From: Geofilum rhodophaeum
Lineage (GTDB): Bacteria; Bacteroidota; Bacteroidia; Bacteroidales; Marinilabiliaceae
DNA: 64,000 nt
Direction: 5' to 3'
NCBI RefSeq assembly: GCF_002210225.1
Contig: NZ_MWUJ01000007.1
Coordinates: 1-64,000, forward strand
A program made the translations under genes and the position numbers. The notes under the pieces are model-generated. The model saw only the letters and a list, made by a program, of their open reading frames with translations. It ran no database searches and was not told the DNA's origin. This document shows, piece by piece, positions 55,647 to 64,000 of the stretch (position 1 is its first letter; the number at the start of each line of letters is the position of its first letter).

Positions 55647-58643
55647 ATGAAGGAAAAAGCACTGGCCTCCGTTGTTTCGTTATTTGCCCTGGTGGCGGTT
55701 TTTAAGCCGGGCAAGGGCTACACCCTGATCACCAACATTCTGGAGGTGTATCTGTCGTCCTTGTTCACCGAAAAAACGACGGAGCGTTTTATGGATTATT
55801 TCCGTCAGAAAATTAAGGACTATCTCGATTATAAGAACAACCATGGCGCAGAGGAGTTCGAGCGCTTTTTTGAGGCCGAAATCGATGCCAACTGCTACAT
55901 ACTCAGCCGTGAAGTCCTGCCCGACCACCGCATGTTGGCCCTCATCTACCTCATCGAGTACATACCCTACATGTCGGGTCGCACCTCCTTTTACCTTGCC
56001 GGAGAATCGTCCAGACTGATACACAGCATTGCCGAAAAACTGGAAATTCCGCGAGACGATTTTGAGGACGCCATGGCTTTCAGCACCGAAAACTACCAAA
56101 AGGTAAGTGCTCACAATCCCCTGTATTTGATCAGCGACAACAGCGACCTGCAAATAGAGGGGGTAAAGGTGGACTGCAAAGAAAACCTGGAGGGACAATT
56201 GATTTTTATCCGCATTGTTTCGCTCGACACCATTCTTTTGAAAGTCAGCGGTCAGGCCTACTTCGAAATCAACGACCGCAAGCTGTACAAACGCAGGACC
56301 TATATCCTGGAACCGGGCACCGTTATTCACGCCGGTGAAAATCAGCACTTTTACTACAACGATGTGGCCCGTGCCCTTACCCCTGCAGAGCAATTACAGC
56401 CGCTGGTCCTGGAAGCCGAGAACATCAGCTTTCGCTTTCCCAATGGGGTTTATGGTATCCAGCCCATGAGTTTCAGCTGCAGTTCGGGCGAAATTGTGGC
56501 CATAATGGGCGGAAGTGGCTCAGGGAAAACCACCCTGATGAACCTGCTGATCGGGGCCCGGAAACCCTACAGCGGGAGCATTCGCGTCAACAACACAGAA
56601 GTCTTTGACCATCCCGATATTGTAAAGGGACACATTGGCTATGTGCCGCAGGACGATGCGCTGATCGAAGAGCTCACCGCCTTCCAAAACCTGTACTTTA
56701 TTGCAAGTCTGGCCCACAAGGACCTCGATCGCCCCCAACGGGAACAGCTGGTCAATGAGGTCATGGAAGAACTCAACCTGACCAAAATCCGTCGGCTTAA
56801 GGTGGGCAATCCACTCGACAAAGTCATCAGCGGGGGCCAGCGTAAGCGCCTGAACATCGCCATTGAGTTGATTCGTAATCCGGGCATCTTGTTTCTGGAC
56901 GAACCCACCTCCGGTTTATCGTCCAGCGACTCGGAGAACATCATGAAGATTCTGAAAAAGACGGCAGCCTCGGGGCGTCTGGTCATTATGAACATCCACC
57001 AGCCTTCGAGCGACATCTACAAGATGTTCGACAAGCTGCTGTTCATCGACAAGGGCGGATACGCCGTTTATTATGGCCCGGCCATGCAGGTGCCCTCCTA
57101 CCTCAAAAAGGCCCTGAGACTGGCTGATGCAGGCGAAAACGAATGTCAGACCTGTGGCAACCTGAATCCCGACGATATTTTTCACCTTATTGAGAGTCGC
57201 AACATTGCGACCCAGGAACGCAAGGAAACACGAAGAATATTTAGTCCCGAACGCTGGCACCGTCGCTTTTTGCGACACCTGGAACAAAGTCCCCCCAAGG
57301 AAGCCCGCCCCATCGAAAAACTACAACCCCAGCCGGTGCAGACCCCGGGCCGTCTGCGGCAGTTTGTACTGTATCTGCAACGCAACCTGCTGACCAAGTT
57401 TTCCAACTACTCCGAACTGTTGCTGGCCCTGCTCCTGCCTCCGGTGCTGGCCTTGCTGCTGAGTGTTTTCTCGCGCTACATTGCCCCCTTTAATGAAAGC
57501 TACAGCTATCACCTCAACGACAACATACCTCCCTTTATCTTTATGAGCGTAATTGTGGCCATGTTTGTGGGCATTATGAGCGGATCGGGAGAGATCATCA
57601 AGGATCGAAAAACGCTGAACCGGGAATCGTTTTTGGAACTCAGTTACGGCTCCTTCGTCTTTTCCAAACTGAGCTATCTGATTGTACTCTCGGCCCTGCA
57701 AATGTTGACCTACGTATGGGTAAGCAAATGGATTCTGGAAGTCCCCAGCGGCAACACCCAGGCCTGGGTGCTGCTGTGGTCCACCACCGTAGCCGCTTCG
57801 GTAATGGGCCTGGTCCTTTCGTCGATTTTCAAGACCATGGCCTCGGTATATTTGGCCATTCCCTTTGTGCTGATCCCCCAAATTCTGTTTTCAGGAGCAG
57901 TTATTGACTTCAACAAAATCAACCCCATTTTTGCCTCCGACAAATACGTTCCGCTCATCAGTGAGCCGATGTTGTCGCGCTGGGTGTACGAAGGTGTATC
58001 GGTGAGTCTCTACCTCGAAAGCGCCTATACCCGGGAGTTGTACCGGACCGAAAAAGGCATCAATGAAAGTGGTTATACCCGTAACTTCCTGATTCCTGAA
58101 ATGGAAAAGCACTTTTTTGGCCAAAGCTGGAGCACCACCCGGGTACTCAGTACCGATTCGGCGGACTTTGACTTGATAAGAGACGGCATACGGCAAATTG
58201 AAGCGCTCAACGACACAAGCTATGGCGCACTGTACGCCGGCGGAGTCATCAAGGGAGAGGATTTCAGCAACTTTCTGGGCGAGCGCCGTCAGGAACTGCT
58301 GAAGGAGAACAACCGCCATCAAATGTACAAGGACAGTTTGATTGAGGCGATGGGCTACGACAAGTACCGCCTTTTACAGGAAAGCACCAACCAAAAGCTG
58401 CAGCAGGTAGTGGTCGACGAAACCAATGTGGAAAAGGTTCGCGTGGCCGACCAGAAATTTATCCGCAAAATGGCACCTGTGTACCATATTCCGGAGCACC
58501 GCTGGGGACGCGCCCATCTCTACGCTCCGGCCAAACGAGTGGGCAGCTGGACCCTGAATACTCACAGCTTCAACACCCTGGTTATTTGGCTGATGAGTCT
58601 GCTCTTTTTAGTCCTTGTACTGCTGCGCAAACCCCGCATTTAG
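55647..58643 (+). CDS. ABCG-like ABC transporter, ATPase plus permease
   Basis: A 998-aa inner-membrane protein. The N-terminal ~190 residues are helical and possibly TerB-like (RMLALIYLIEYIPYMSGRTS). A beta-rich FHA-like or cupin-like module follows (~200-250). The ABC ATPase (~255-480) has Walker A MGGSGSGKTT, signature SGGQRKRLNIA, Walker B ILFLDEPTSGL and switch His in NIHQPSSD. The ABC2-type membrane domain (~570-990) has about six helices, with a long extracytoplasmic stretch (~785-965) before the last. The order ATPase then permease is that of ABCG/WHITE exporters. Substrate unknown. The stop overlaps the convergent kinase gene by 4 nt. Confidence 0.9.
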   Translation: MKEKALASVVSLFALVAVFKPGKGYTLITNILEVYLSSLFTEKTTERFMDYFRQKIKDYLDYKNNHGAEEFERFFEAEIDANCYILSREVLPDHRMLALIYLIEYIPYMSGRTSFYLAGESSRLIHSIAEKLEIPRDDFEDAMAFSTENYQKVSAHNPLYLISDNSDLQIEGVKVDCKENLEGQLIFIRIVSLDTILLKVSGQAYFEINDRKLYKRRTYILEPGTVIHAGENQHFYYNDVARALTPAEQLQPLVLEAENISFRFPNGVYGIQPMSFSCSSGEIVAIMGGSGSGKTTLMNLLIGARKPYSGSIRVNNTEVFDHPDIVKGHIGYVPQDDALIEELTAFQNLYFIASLAHKDLDRPQREQLVNEVMEELNLTKIRRLKVGNPLDKVISGGQRKRLNIAIELIRNPGILFLDEPTSGLSSSDSENIMKILKKTAASGRLVIMNIHQPSSDIYKMFDKLLFIDKGGYAVYYGPAMQVPSYLKKALRLADAGENECQTCGNLNPDDIFHLIESRNIATQERKETRRIFSPERWHRRFLRHLEQSPPKEARPIEKLQPQPVQTPGRLRQFVLYLQRNLLTKFSNYSELLLALLLPPVLALLLSVFSRYIAPFNESYSYHLNDNIPPFIFMSVIVAMFVGIMSGSGEIIKDRKTLNRESFLELSYGSFVFSKLSYLIVLSALQMLTYVWVSKWILEVPSGNTQAWVLLWSTTVAASVMGLVLSSIFKTMASVYLAIPFVLIPQILFSGAVIDFNKINPIFASDKYVPLISEPMLSRWVYEGVSVSLYLESAYTRELYRTEKGINESGYTRNFLIPEMEKHFFGQSWSTTRVLSTDSADFDLIRDGIRQIEALNDTSYGALYAGGVIKGEDFSNFLGERRQELLKENNRHQMYKDSLIEAMGYDKYRLLQESTNQKLQQVVVDETNVEKVRVADQKFIRKMAPVYHIPEHRWGRAHLYAPAKRVGSWTLNTHSFNTLVIWLMSLLFLVLVLLRKPRI

Positions 58644-60817
58644 GAGAGTCGGTTCAAGAGGCGCACCACCCCCAAATAATCGAGGGGCTTTACCAAGTAG
58701 TCGATGAAACCGGCATTCATGCAGCGGAGTTTCTCTTCACCGACAAAGTAGGGGGTCTGAGCCAGCACGGCGACCGTTGGTTTGATTCGCTTGAGGGCCT
58801 TAATCAACTCATAGGCGTCCATGTCGGACAGGCGTACATCGGTAATCACCAGATCAATGTCGCGATTTTCGAAAAGAATATCTATGGCGGCTGCCCCATC
58901 GTGGGCATAGTAAATTTTGGTATTGTGCCGGCGCAACTGTTCACGTACCTCTTTTAAGGCATCGGGCCCATACTGTACCACCAGCACCTTGCGCAGGCGC
59001 TCCTCTGCATCCGGCTTGCCCTCATCGCGCATATTCAGCGGCAGCGTAAGCAAAAAACGACTGCCCTTACCCGGTTCTGAATCCACATCTACGTCTCCCC
59101 CCATGGCATCCATCGTTCCTTTAACTATGCTCAAGCCCAGACCAAGTCCCCCATACAAAACCTTTTCGGCATCGTTGAAGGTCATGAAGGGCTGAAACAG
59201 CTGGTACTTACTCAGTTTTTTAATACCTATGCCGGTATCGCTGACCCAAAAGAGCAGCTGATCCCCTTCCTTCTCGTAAGCCAGGCCCAATTCTATTTTT
59301 CCTTCCTGGGTAAATTTCACCGCATTGTCCAGAATCAAATGCAGGGTGTTCTCCAACTTGTCGCGATCGACATACACCTTACCCGGCACCTCTGCGGCAT
59401 CAAAGCGCACACTTACTGCTATGCGGTCTTTTGAACATTCCTTCAATTTTTGTTGCAAATAAACCTCCAGATCGGCCATCAGTTCCCCAGGCTCCATCCA
59501 ATCCTTCTCTACAATCACCTGTCCGTTTTCCAGTCGCGCCACTTCAACCAGGGCATTCAAGATCTTCAGCAGATTGTCGCTGCTGCGACGGATCATGATC
59601 AGATAATCCCGCTGGGCTTCGCTCACCTCATCTTGCTCCAACAACTCCACAAAACCCAGAATGCCGTTCATGGGCGTACGTACTTCGTGCGACAGATTAG
59701 ATAAAAAGAGGGTTTTTAAGCGATTGCTCTGGTCCACCATGTTCTGCTGTTGAAACAGCATTTCTTCATAGTTTTTGCGCACCTGCACTTCTGCCTCATT
59801 CTGCTGCATCCGCAAAATGGTGAAGATGTAGGGCCGCCAACCGTTATTAACGTAACGTGCCTTCAAAATTAAGGTCCCCTTAGCGGCCAGGACCTTTACG
59901 CGGGCTGAAAGACTGCATTCGGGGTTCACCCGGTAATCGTTGTTGACAAAGCGCTCCAAATCTTTTTGATCTTCCACGTCTAAAGCGGCCCAGAGTGTTT
60001 CCGGATGGAGCTCACTGCTTCGCAAATCAAGCATGGCCAGGGCAGCGGCATTGATGTGCTCAATTAGGTCCGCCCTTCCATCGGCTCCGGGTTGCCAAAC
60101 GATCACGCCATCGCTCACCGTCTCCAGCAGCTCCCGAAACATCAAACGGCTGCTGCGCAGGGTCGATTGGGCATCCTCAATTTTTGAACGCTGCGCTTCC
60201 AGGCTGCGCTCCAGGTGAAGACGCTGCTTTTTGTCGCTGACCAGGCGGGTAAGGTCCTCCACCAAAAGCAACAAAACGCCATCGCCCGACCCGCTTTCCA
60301 TCGGGAAAATTTTAATGCGGTAGTACTTGCCGTCGAGTTGCAGCTTGTGACTTACGGGACTGCGCTTGTCTCGCGCCCGGGTAAGACTGGCTACCAACTC
60401 CTCTTTCAGGGGACCTTCGCCGGTCCACTCCAACAGCGAAGTCCCACTCAAGCGTGCCATAGACTTGCCTCCCCAAAGTGCCCCCTGTCCAAATCCTTGT
60501 ATCACCTGATTTTCAGCATCCACCAACAAAACCCGGAGTCCCCCAAACTTAACCAGTGCAAATTGCAACAAACGATTGCGCTTGCGCAACAAGCGAATAA
60601 GCAAATCCTGCTTATTCATCTGTCGGTATATCAACACATACAAGAGCAGGGCGGTTATGGCGACGTATGTAACCCCTTTCAGTGTCTGGAACCAAAGCAT
60701 CCCTTCGGGCGTATGGGCCCACCCGGGTTGAATACGGTCCGACAGCCAGATCCATGCCACCCCAAGAAGCAAATACACCAAAGCAATGCGCAGTGCCGGT
60801 CCCCAAATTCTCTTCAT
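58640..60817 (-). CDS. Hybrid histidine kinase with degenerate receiver
   Basis: A 725-aa inner-membrane kinase. Two N-terminal helices (IALVYLLLGVAWIWLSDRI, ~12-30; YVAITALLLYVLIYRQM, ~50-67) enclose a short periplasmic loop. PAS-like domains follow (~80-200 and ~215-345, RELLETVSDGVIVWQPGADG). The HisKA box is SNLSHEVRTPMNGILGF (His ~377) and the HATPase has LDNAVKFTQ, SDTGIGI and GGLGLGLSIVKG. The C-terminal receiver keeps the Asp in VITDVRLSD (~660) and the Lys in YLVKPLD. The N-terminal acidic pair that binds Mg is replaced (VLVVQYGPDAL), so phosphorylation there is doubtful. Convergent with the ABC gene, divergent from the next kinase. Confidence 0.93.
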   Translation of the reverse strand: MKRIWGPALRIALVYLLLGVAWIWLSDRIQPGWAHTPEGMLWFQTLKGVTYVAITALLLYVLIYRQMNKQDLLIRLLRKRNRLLQFALVKFGGLRVLLVDAENQVIQGFGQGALWGGKSMARLSGTSLLEWTGEGPLKEELVASLTRARDKRSPVSHKLQLDGKYYRIKIFPMESGSGDGVLLLLVEDLTRLVSDKKQRLHLERSLEAQRSKIEDAQSTLRSSRLMFRELLETVSDGVIVWQPGADGRADLIEHINAAALAMLDLRSSELHPETLWAALDVEDQKDLERFVNNDYRVNPECSLSARVKVLAAKGTLILKARYVNNGWRPYIFTILRMQQNEAEVQVRKNYEEMLFQQQNMVDQSNRLKTLFLSNLSHEVRTPMNGILGFVELLEQDEVSEAQRDYLIMIRRSSDNLLKILNALVEVARLENGQVIVEKDWMEPGELMADLEVYLQQKLKECSKDRIAVSVRFDAAEVPGKVYVDRDKLENTLHLILDNAVKFTQEGKIELGLAYEKEGDQLLFWVSDTGIGIKKLSKYQLFQPFMTFNDAEKVLYGGLGLGLSIVKGTMDAMGGDVDVDSEPGKGSRFLLTLPLNMRDEGKPDAEERLRKVLVVQYGPDALKEVREQLRRHNTKIYYAHDGAAAIDILFENRDIDLVITDVRLSDMDAYELIKALKRIKPTVAVLAQTPYFVGEEKLRCMNAGFIDYLVKPLDYLGVVRLLNRLS

Positions 60818-60841
60818 ACCACACTTAATTTGTGTCTAAAA

Positions 60842-60857
60842 TACTAAAACTTTAGTA
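60842..60857. repeat. Palindrome between divergent kinase genes
   Basis: TACTAAA-ac-TTTAGTA is a perfect 7-bp inverted repeat with a 2-bp centre. It lies 24 nt upstream of one kinase start and 69 nt upstream of the other. Operator-like in form and place; the AT-rich content means chance is possible. Confidence 0.4.
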
Positions 60858-60926
60858 AACCACGCTACAACCTTTTTAACAATTACTGCGTATTACCGCC
60901 TAAGCCGAACCAATAAGTGGAGAATT

Positions 60927-63900
60927 ATGATGGAAGAGCAAGTGGCCCGGTCTTTATTGTCGGCCATTGACCAGCCCCTGGTGCTGATCGACAAGCAGCA
61001 ACGCATTATTTTTGCCAACAGCAACCTGCGCCGACTCTTACAGTTGGAGGAAGAAGAGGAGCTGCCGGACTTTCTGGGACAACTTTTAGCCTGTGTGGAG
61101 GCCCCTGAAGCGGGGACTTGTGGCCAGAGCGCACGCTGCGCCAAATGCAAAATGTGGCAAATCACCCAAAAAGCTTTTGATGACGATGCCCCTGGGGAAG
61201 AACAGGACGGTCTTTTTTTGCTGCGCAAGGGCCGGCAACCCGGCCCTTGGCGGCTGCGCTTTTCCGTCCATCCCATAGCGCTGGAAAAACCAGCCATACT
61301 GCTCACCTTCCACTCCCTCAGCCCCGCCGCTTCGCAGGAGGCAGTCAACGAGAATACGGGAGAAACCACGGCGTATTTTGCAGAGGCCCACCCCCAACTG
61401 CCCGATACACAGGCGAGTCTGCATGCCTATTTCAGACACAACAAGGACGGCATTATGGTGCTCAATGCCCTGGGCGAACTGGTGGTCTGGAACAAACAGC
61501 TGGTTCAACTGATGGAGTGCACGCCGGAGGAGGCACGAGCGCAGTTCCTGAACAAACTGCTGACCCTGCGAAATCCCGAAAAGGATGGCTTGCTGCTCGA
61601 TTGGCCCATGATCAAGCAAATGCGTCACGAATACCATCAACTGGAGGGCTTGCTCACCACCTGCAAACAACGTGACTTGATGGTGCAGCTGACCATTACC
61701 CCCATCTATACGGAGCAGGGGACTTTGGAAGGCTCCATTCTTATCATCGAAGATTTAAGTCGCGAAAAATCCTACAAGGAGCAAATGGAGCTTCACCGCT
61801 TCTCCCTGGAATTTTCGCCTTCGGAATTCTACTACCTGAACAAGCAGGGAAAGATTTTGTACGCCAACCGACAGGCTCGGGAGAATTTCGACGACAAGCC
61901 CGAAGGAAAAAACATTTCTGAAATCAACCAGGCCATTGATTTAAGCTGGTGGAAACAAATCATGCGGGCCCTGCAGGAAGAGGACTATTTGGAGTTTGAA
62001 GCCTTCCACCACAAAGGAGATGGGAGTCTACACCCGGTGCGCGTGCATGTATTTATGCCCGACCGCAGCAATTCAGGGCTCTATTGCTACTATTGCAACG
62101 ACATCAGCGGCCAAAAGCAAGTGGAAGCAAACCTGCTTAAAGAATCGCGCTACAATCAGAGTCTGGCCGAAATCAGCAAGGAACTGACGGTGCACAACCA
62201 ACTGACCTCCGTAAAACTGCTGGTACGGCAGTATGCGCTGGAAATTACCGAAAGTGAATTTGCCTTTCTGGCCTACCGCAATCCGTTGACGCAGGAGCTT
62301 CGTTCCACGGTCTATTCCGACCCTCCGGCCGATTACAACAACGCCATTATGCTGCTCGAAAGCTATTTCTGCTTTCATGCCCCGGACAAAAAGAAGGATA
62401 CGGAGGCTTTGCGCAGCTTTTCGGACCGTATCATTAACAAAGAGGATGACCTGCTCATCAACGAACAGTCCATTCGCAAATTGCTGCCCTTTGAGCGCTT
62501 CTGCATTACCGGGATATACTTTAATCAGCAATTTAAGGGCATCATGGTGGTGGCAGGCAAAGGCAGCGATTACGAGGAGGACGATCTGGAGCACCTGCAA
62601 AACCTGAGCAATATGTTTGCCCTGGCCATCAACCGCATACAGGAGGAGGACCGACTGCTGGAGACCATCGACCAGCTGGAGCTGGCGATGCAGGTGGCCA
62701 ACATCTTTACCTTTGATGCGCGTCCCCTGCTCAACGAATTCACTACGACCTCACAATACACGGAAGGCGAAAGCGGAAAAACAGCCCGTAACCGACACCT
62801 ACTCAACAACTTTATCGACAAGGTACATCCCGAAGACCTGTCTGCGGCCATGGCGGCTGTTGAGGAGCACCGAAACAGCAATTCCCCTTCCTTTAAGGTG
62901 GTAACACGCATGCGCATGAAAGGCAAACAATACCGCTGGTACGAAAGCAGCGGACGCATCATGCGACTGACCGATTCCGGAGAAATTGAGCGGGTGGTGG
63001 GACTGTCGATCGACATTACGGAAGAAAAGGAACTGAATCAGCAACTGATCGCCTCGCGCGAAGAAGCCATTGCGGCCAACAAGGCCAAAAGTGCCTTTCT
63101 GGCACGCATCAGTCACGAATTCCGCACCCCTTTAAATGCCATCATTGGCTTTACCGACGTACTCAACAATACGGTCAGCGATCCGGTACAAAAAGAATAT
63201 CTCTTAAGCATTAAAAAGAGCGGTCAAAATCTGCTGCGCTTGATTACCGACATCCTGGATTACTCCAAAATTGAGGCCGGTAAAATCGAGTTGCAGCTGC
63301 GTCCGGTCAATCTGGTGCACCTGATCTGTGAGACCGAGACCATGTTCATACCCAATGTAAAGGAAAAGGGTTTGGTGTTTAATGTGGTGGTGGACGAGCC
63401 CATGCCCAGGCTCTTGCTGCTCGACGACTTGCAGGTTAGGCAGATACTGATCAACCTGCTGGGCAATGCCATTAAGTTTACGGAGCGCGGCTCGGTCGAT
63501 TTGTATGTGCGGGCCGAAGAAGGGGTCAACAATATGGTGGACTTGACTTTTCGGATTACCGATACGGGGATAGGGATCAAGGCAGAATCTTTGAAAAAGA
63601 TATTTGAAGACTTTACGCAGCAGGACGACCAGGACAACCGTCGTTTTGGGGGCACGGGTCTGGGCCTGGGCATTGTGCGCAGCATTGTGCAATTAATGGG
63701 CGGCAGCATCGACGTAGAAAGCAGTCCCGGTGCCGGCAGTGCCTTCACCGTTACCCTGAAAAACTGTAAGATGGTGGAGGGAGCAGAAGGTCAGCATGCA
63801 GACCAGCTGCCCAAAGTGCTGCAACAAAGGGGGGGCGACCTTGTTGAAATAGCGGGAGCTTGTCGCGAGGCCGTACACGAGGCCCTGAAAAATGTGTGGC

Positions 63901-64000
63901 CAGCTTTTCGGCAACGCATGTCTTTCAAACAAATTCCTGACTTGGCAGGGATTTTGCAGAAGACAGGCAAGACGCATGACGACCGGCTGCTTCAAGCCTA
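60927..64000 (+). CDS. PAS/GAF sensor histidine kinase (cut by right edge)
   Basis: At least 1024 codons, open to the window end. It starts MMEEQVARSLLSAIDQPLVL (ATG 60927 or 60930) and has no membrane helix, so it is cytosolic. The first PAS-like domain carries four Cys (56, 65, 71, 74; CGQSARCAKCKMW). Further PAS units (~165-280 and ~285-395), a GAF-like domain (~415-570) and a PAS with PAC end (~580-700) follow. The kinase core is RISHEFRTPLNAIIGF, NLLGNAIKFTERG, DTGIGIKAES and GGTGLGLGIVRS. After the ATPase domain comes a helical segment; no receiver is reached before the edge. Confidence 0.88.
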   Translation, partial: MMEEQVARSLLSAIDQPLVLIDKQQRIIFANSNLRRLLQLEEEEELPDFLGQLLACVEAPEAGTCGQSARCAKCKMWQITQKAFDDDAPGEEQDGLFLLRKGRQPGPWRLRFSVHPIALEKPAILLTFHSLSPAASQEAVNENTGETTAYFAEAHPQLPDTQASLHAYFRHNKDGIMVLNALGELVVWNKQLVQLMECTPEEARAQFLNKLLTLRNPEKDGLLLDWPMIKQMRHEYHQLEGLLTTCKQRDLMVQLTITPIYTEQGTLEGSILIIEDLSREKSYKEQMELHRFSLEFSPSEFYYLNKQGKILYANRQARENFDDKPEGKNISEINQAIDLSWWKQIMRALQEEDYLEFEAFHHKGDGSLHPVRVHVFMPDRSNSGLYCYYCNDISGQKQVEANLLKESRYNQSLAEISKELTVHNQLTSVKLLVRQYALEITESEFAFLAYRNPLTQELRSTVYSDPPADYNNAIMLLESYFCFHAPDKKKDTEALRSFSDRIINKEDDLLINEQSIRKLLPFERFCITGIYFNQQFKGIMVVAGKGSDYEEDDLEHLQNLSNMFALAINRIQEEDRLLETIDQLELAMQVANIFTFDARPLLNEFTTTSQYTEGESGKTARNRHLLNNFIDKVHPEDLSAAMAAVEEHRNSNSPSFKVVTRMRMKGKQYRWYESSGRIMRLTDSGEIERVVGLSIDITEEKELNQQLIASREEAIAANKAKSAFLARISHEFRTPLNAIIGFTDVLNNTVSDPVQKEYLLSIKKSGQNLLRLITDILDYSKIEAGKIELQLRPVNLVHLICETETMFIPNVKEKGLVFNVVVDEPMPRLLLLDDLQVRQILINLLGNAIKFTERGSVDLYVRAEEGVNNMVDLTFRITDTGIGIKAESLKKIFEDFTQQDDQDNRRFGGTGLGLGIVRSIVQLMGGSIDVESSPGAGSAFTVTLKNCKMVEGAEGQHADQLPKVLQQRGGDLVEIAGACREAVHEALKNVWPAFRQRMSFKQIPDLAGILQKTGKTHDDRLLQA

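Noticed and set aside
58640-58643. Four-base overlap of convergent stop codons as a regulatory feature
   Set aside because: Stops TAG (+) and TAA (-) simply share bases; short convergent overlaps are common and no terminator or other signal is present.

Overview
This window comes from a member of the Bacteroidota, most likely a free-living polysaccharide degrader of the Marinilabiliales/Bacteroidales type. The lineage call is inference. It rests on a FeoA-FeoB fusion, a long NusB, Bacteroidota-only families (DUF5606, DUF3276, DUF5723, PorP/SprF), type IX secretion (T9SS) sorting tails, TAnnTTTG promoter -7 boxes, and almost no Shine-Dalgarno sequences except at infC.

Layout. 1-5.4 kb: leftward housekeeping genes (nusB, yajC, a YbbR/CdaR-like gene, coaE, a J-domain protein, DUF5606), then a Pur-alpha-like DUF3276 gene and a thiamine-binding-type protein. 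5.5-8.3 kb: ferrous iron uptake (feoAB fusion plus a Cys-rich membrane partner). 8.4-12.6 kb: a GH115 xylan alpha-glucuronidase, the 3' remnant of a lost T9SS-secreted protein, and an ADP-ribosylglycohydrolase. 12.7-22 kb: tRNA-Leu(CAG), a DPP-IV-like peptidase, thrS, infC-rpmI-rplT, dapB and two signal peptidases. 22-26.3 kb: a large AT-richer T9SS cargo protein with Ig-like repeats and a 62-aa companion. 26.5-28.1 kb: a methyltransferase and a DeoR-type regulator. 28.2-36.1 kb: a TonB-dependent receptor converging on an operon of GH3 glycosidase, CE1-like esterase and lipoprotein carboxylesterase, which together look like xylan side-chain and oligomer processing. 36.2-38.2 kb: rlmD and a QueF homologue that lacks the catalytic cysteine. 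38.2-43.8 kb: an OmpA/PD40 protein, a lipoprotein and a DUF5723 barrel in one operon. 44-52.3 kb: a 14-repeat PKD protein with a T9SS type B tail, divergent from a PorP/SprF gene overlapped by a second OmpA/PD40 gene. 52.4-64 kb: three large histidine kinases and an ABCG-like ABC transporter. The last kinase runs off the right edge.

How it fits together. GH115, the GH3/esterase operon and the TonB receptor point to glucuronoarabinoxylan use without a local SusC/SusD pair. The PKD protein, PorP/SprF and OmpA/PD40 genes look like a T9SS type B cargo with its dedicated membrane partners. Downstream, on the same strand as porP/ompA and with gaps of only 12-24 nt, lie a periplasmic-sensor hybrid kinase and an ABC transporter, so surface display, sensing and export may be co-expressed. 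The strongest unusual points are the cysteine-less QueF homologue, the orphan T9SS tail with a promoter box still in front of it, the AUU-initiated infC behind a 51-nt inverted repeat, and the surface/sensor/transporter cluster.
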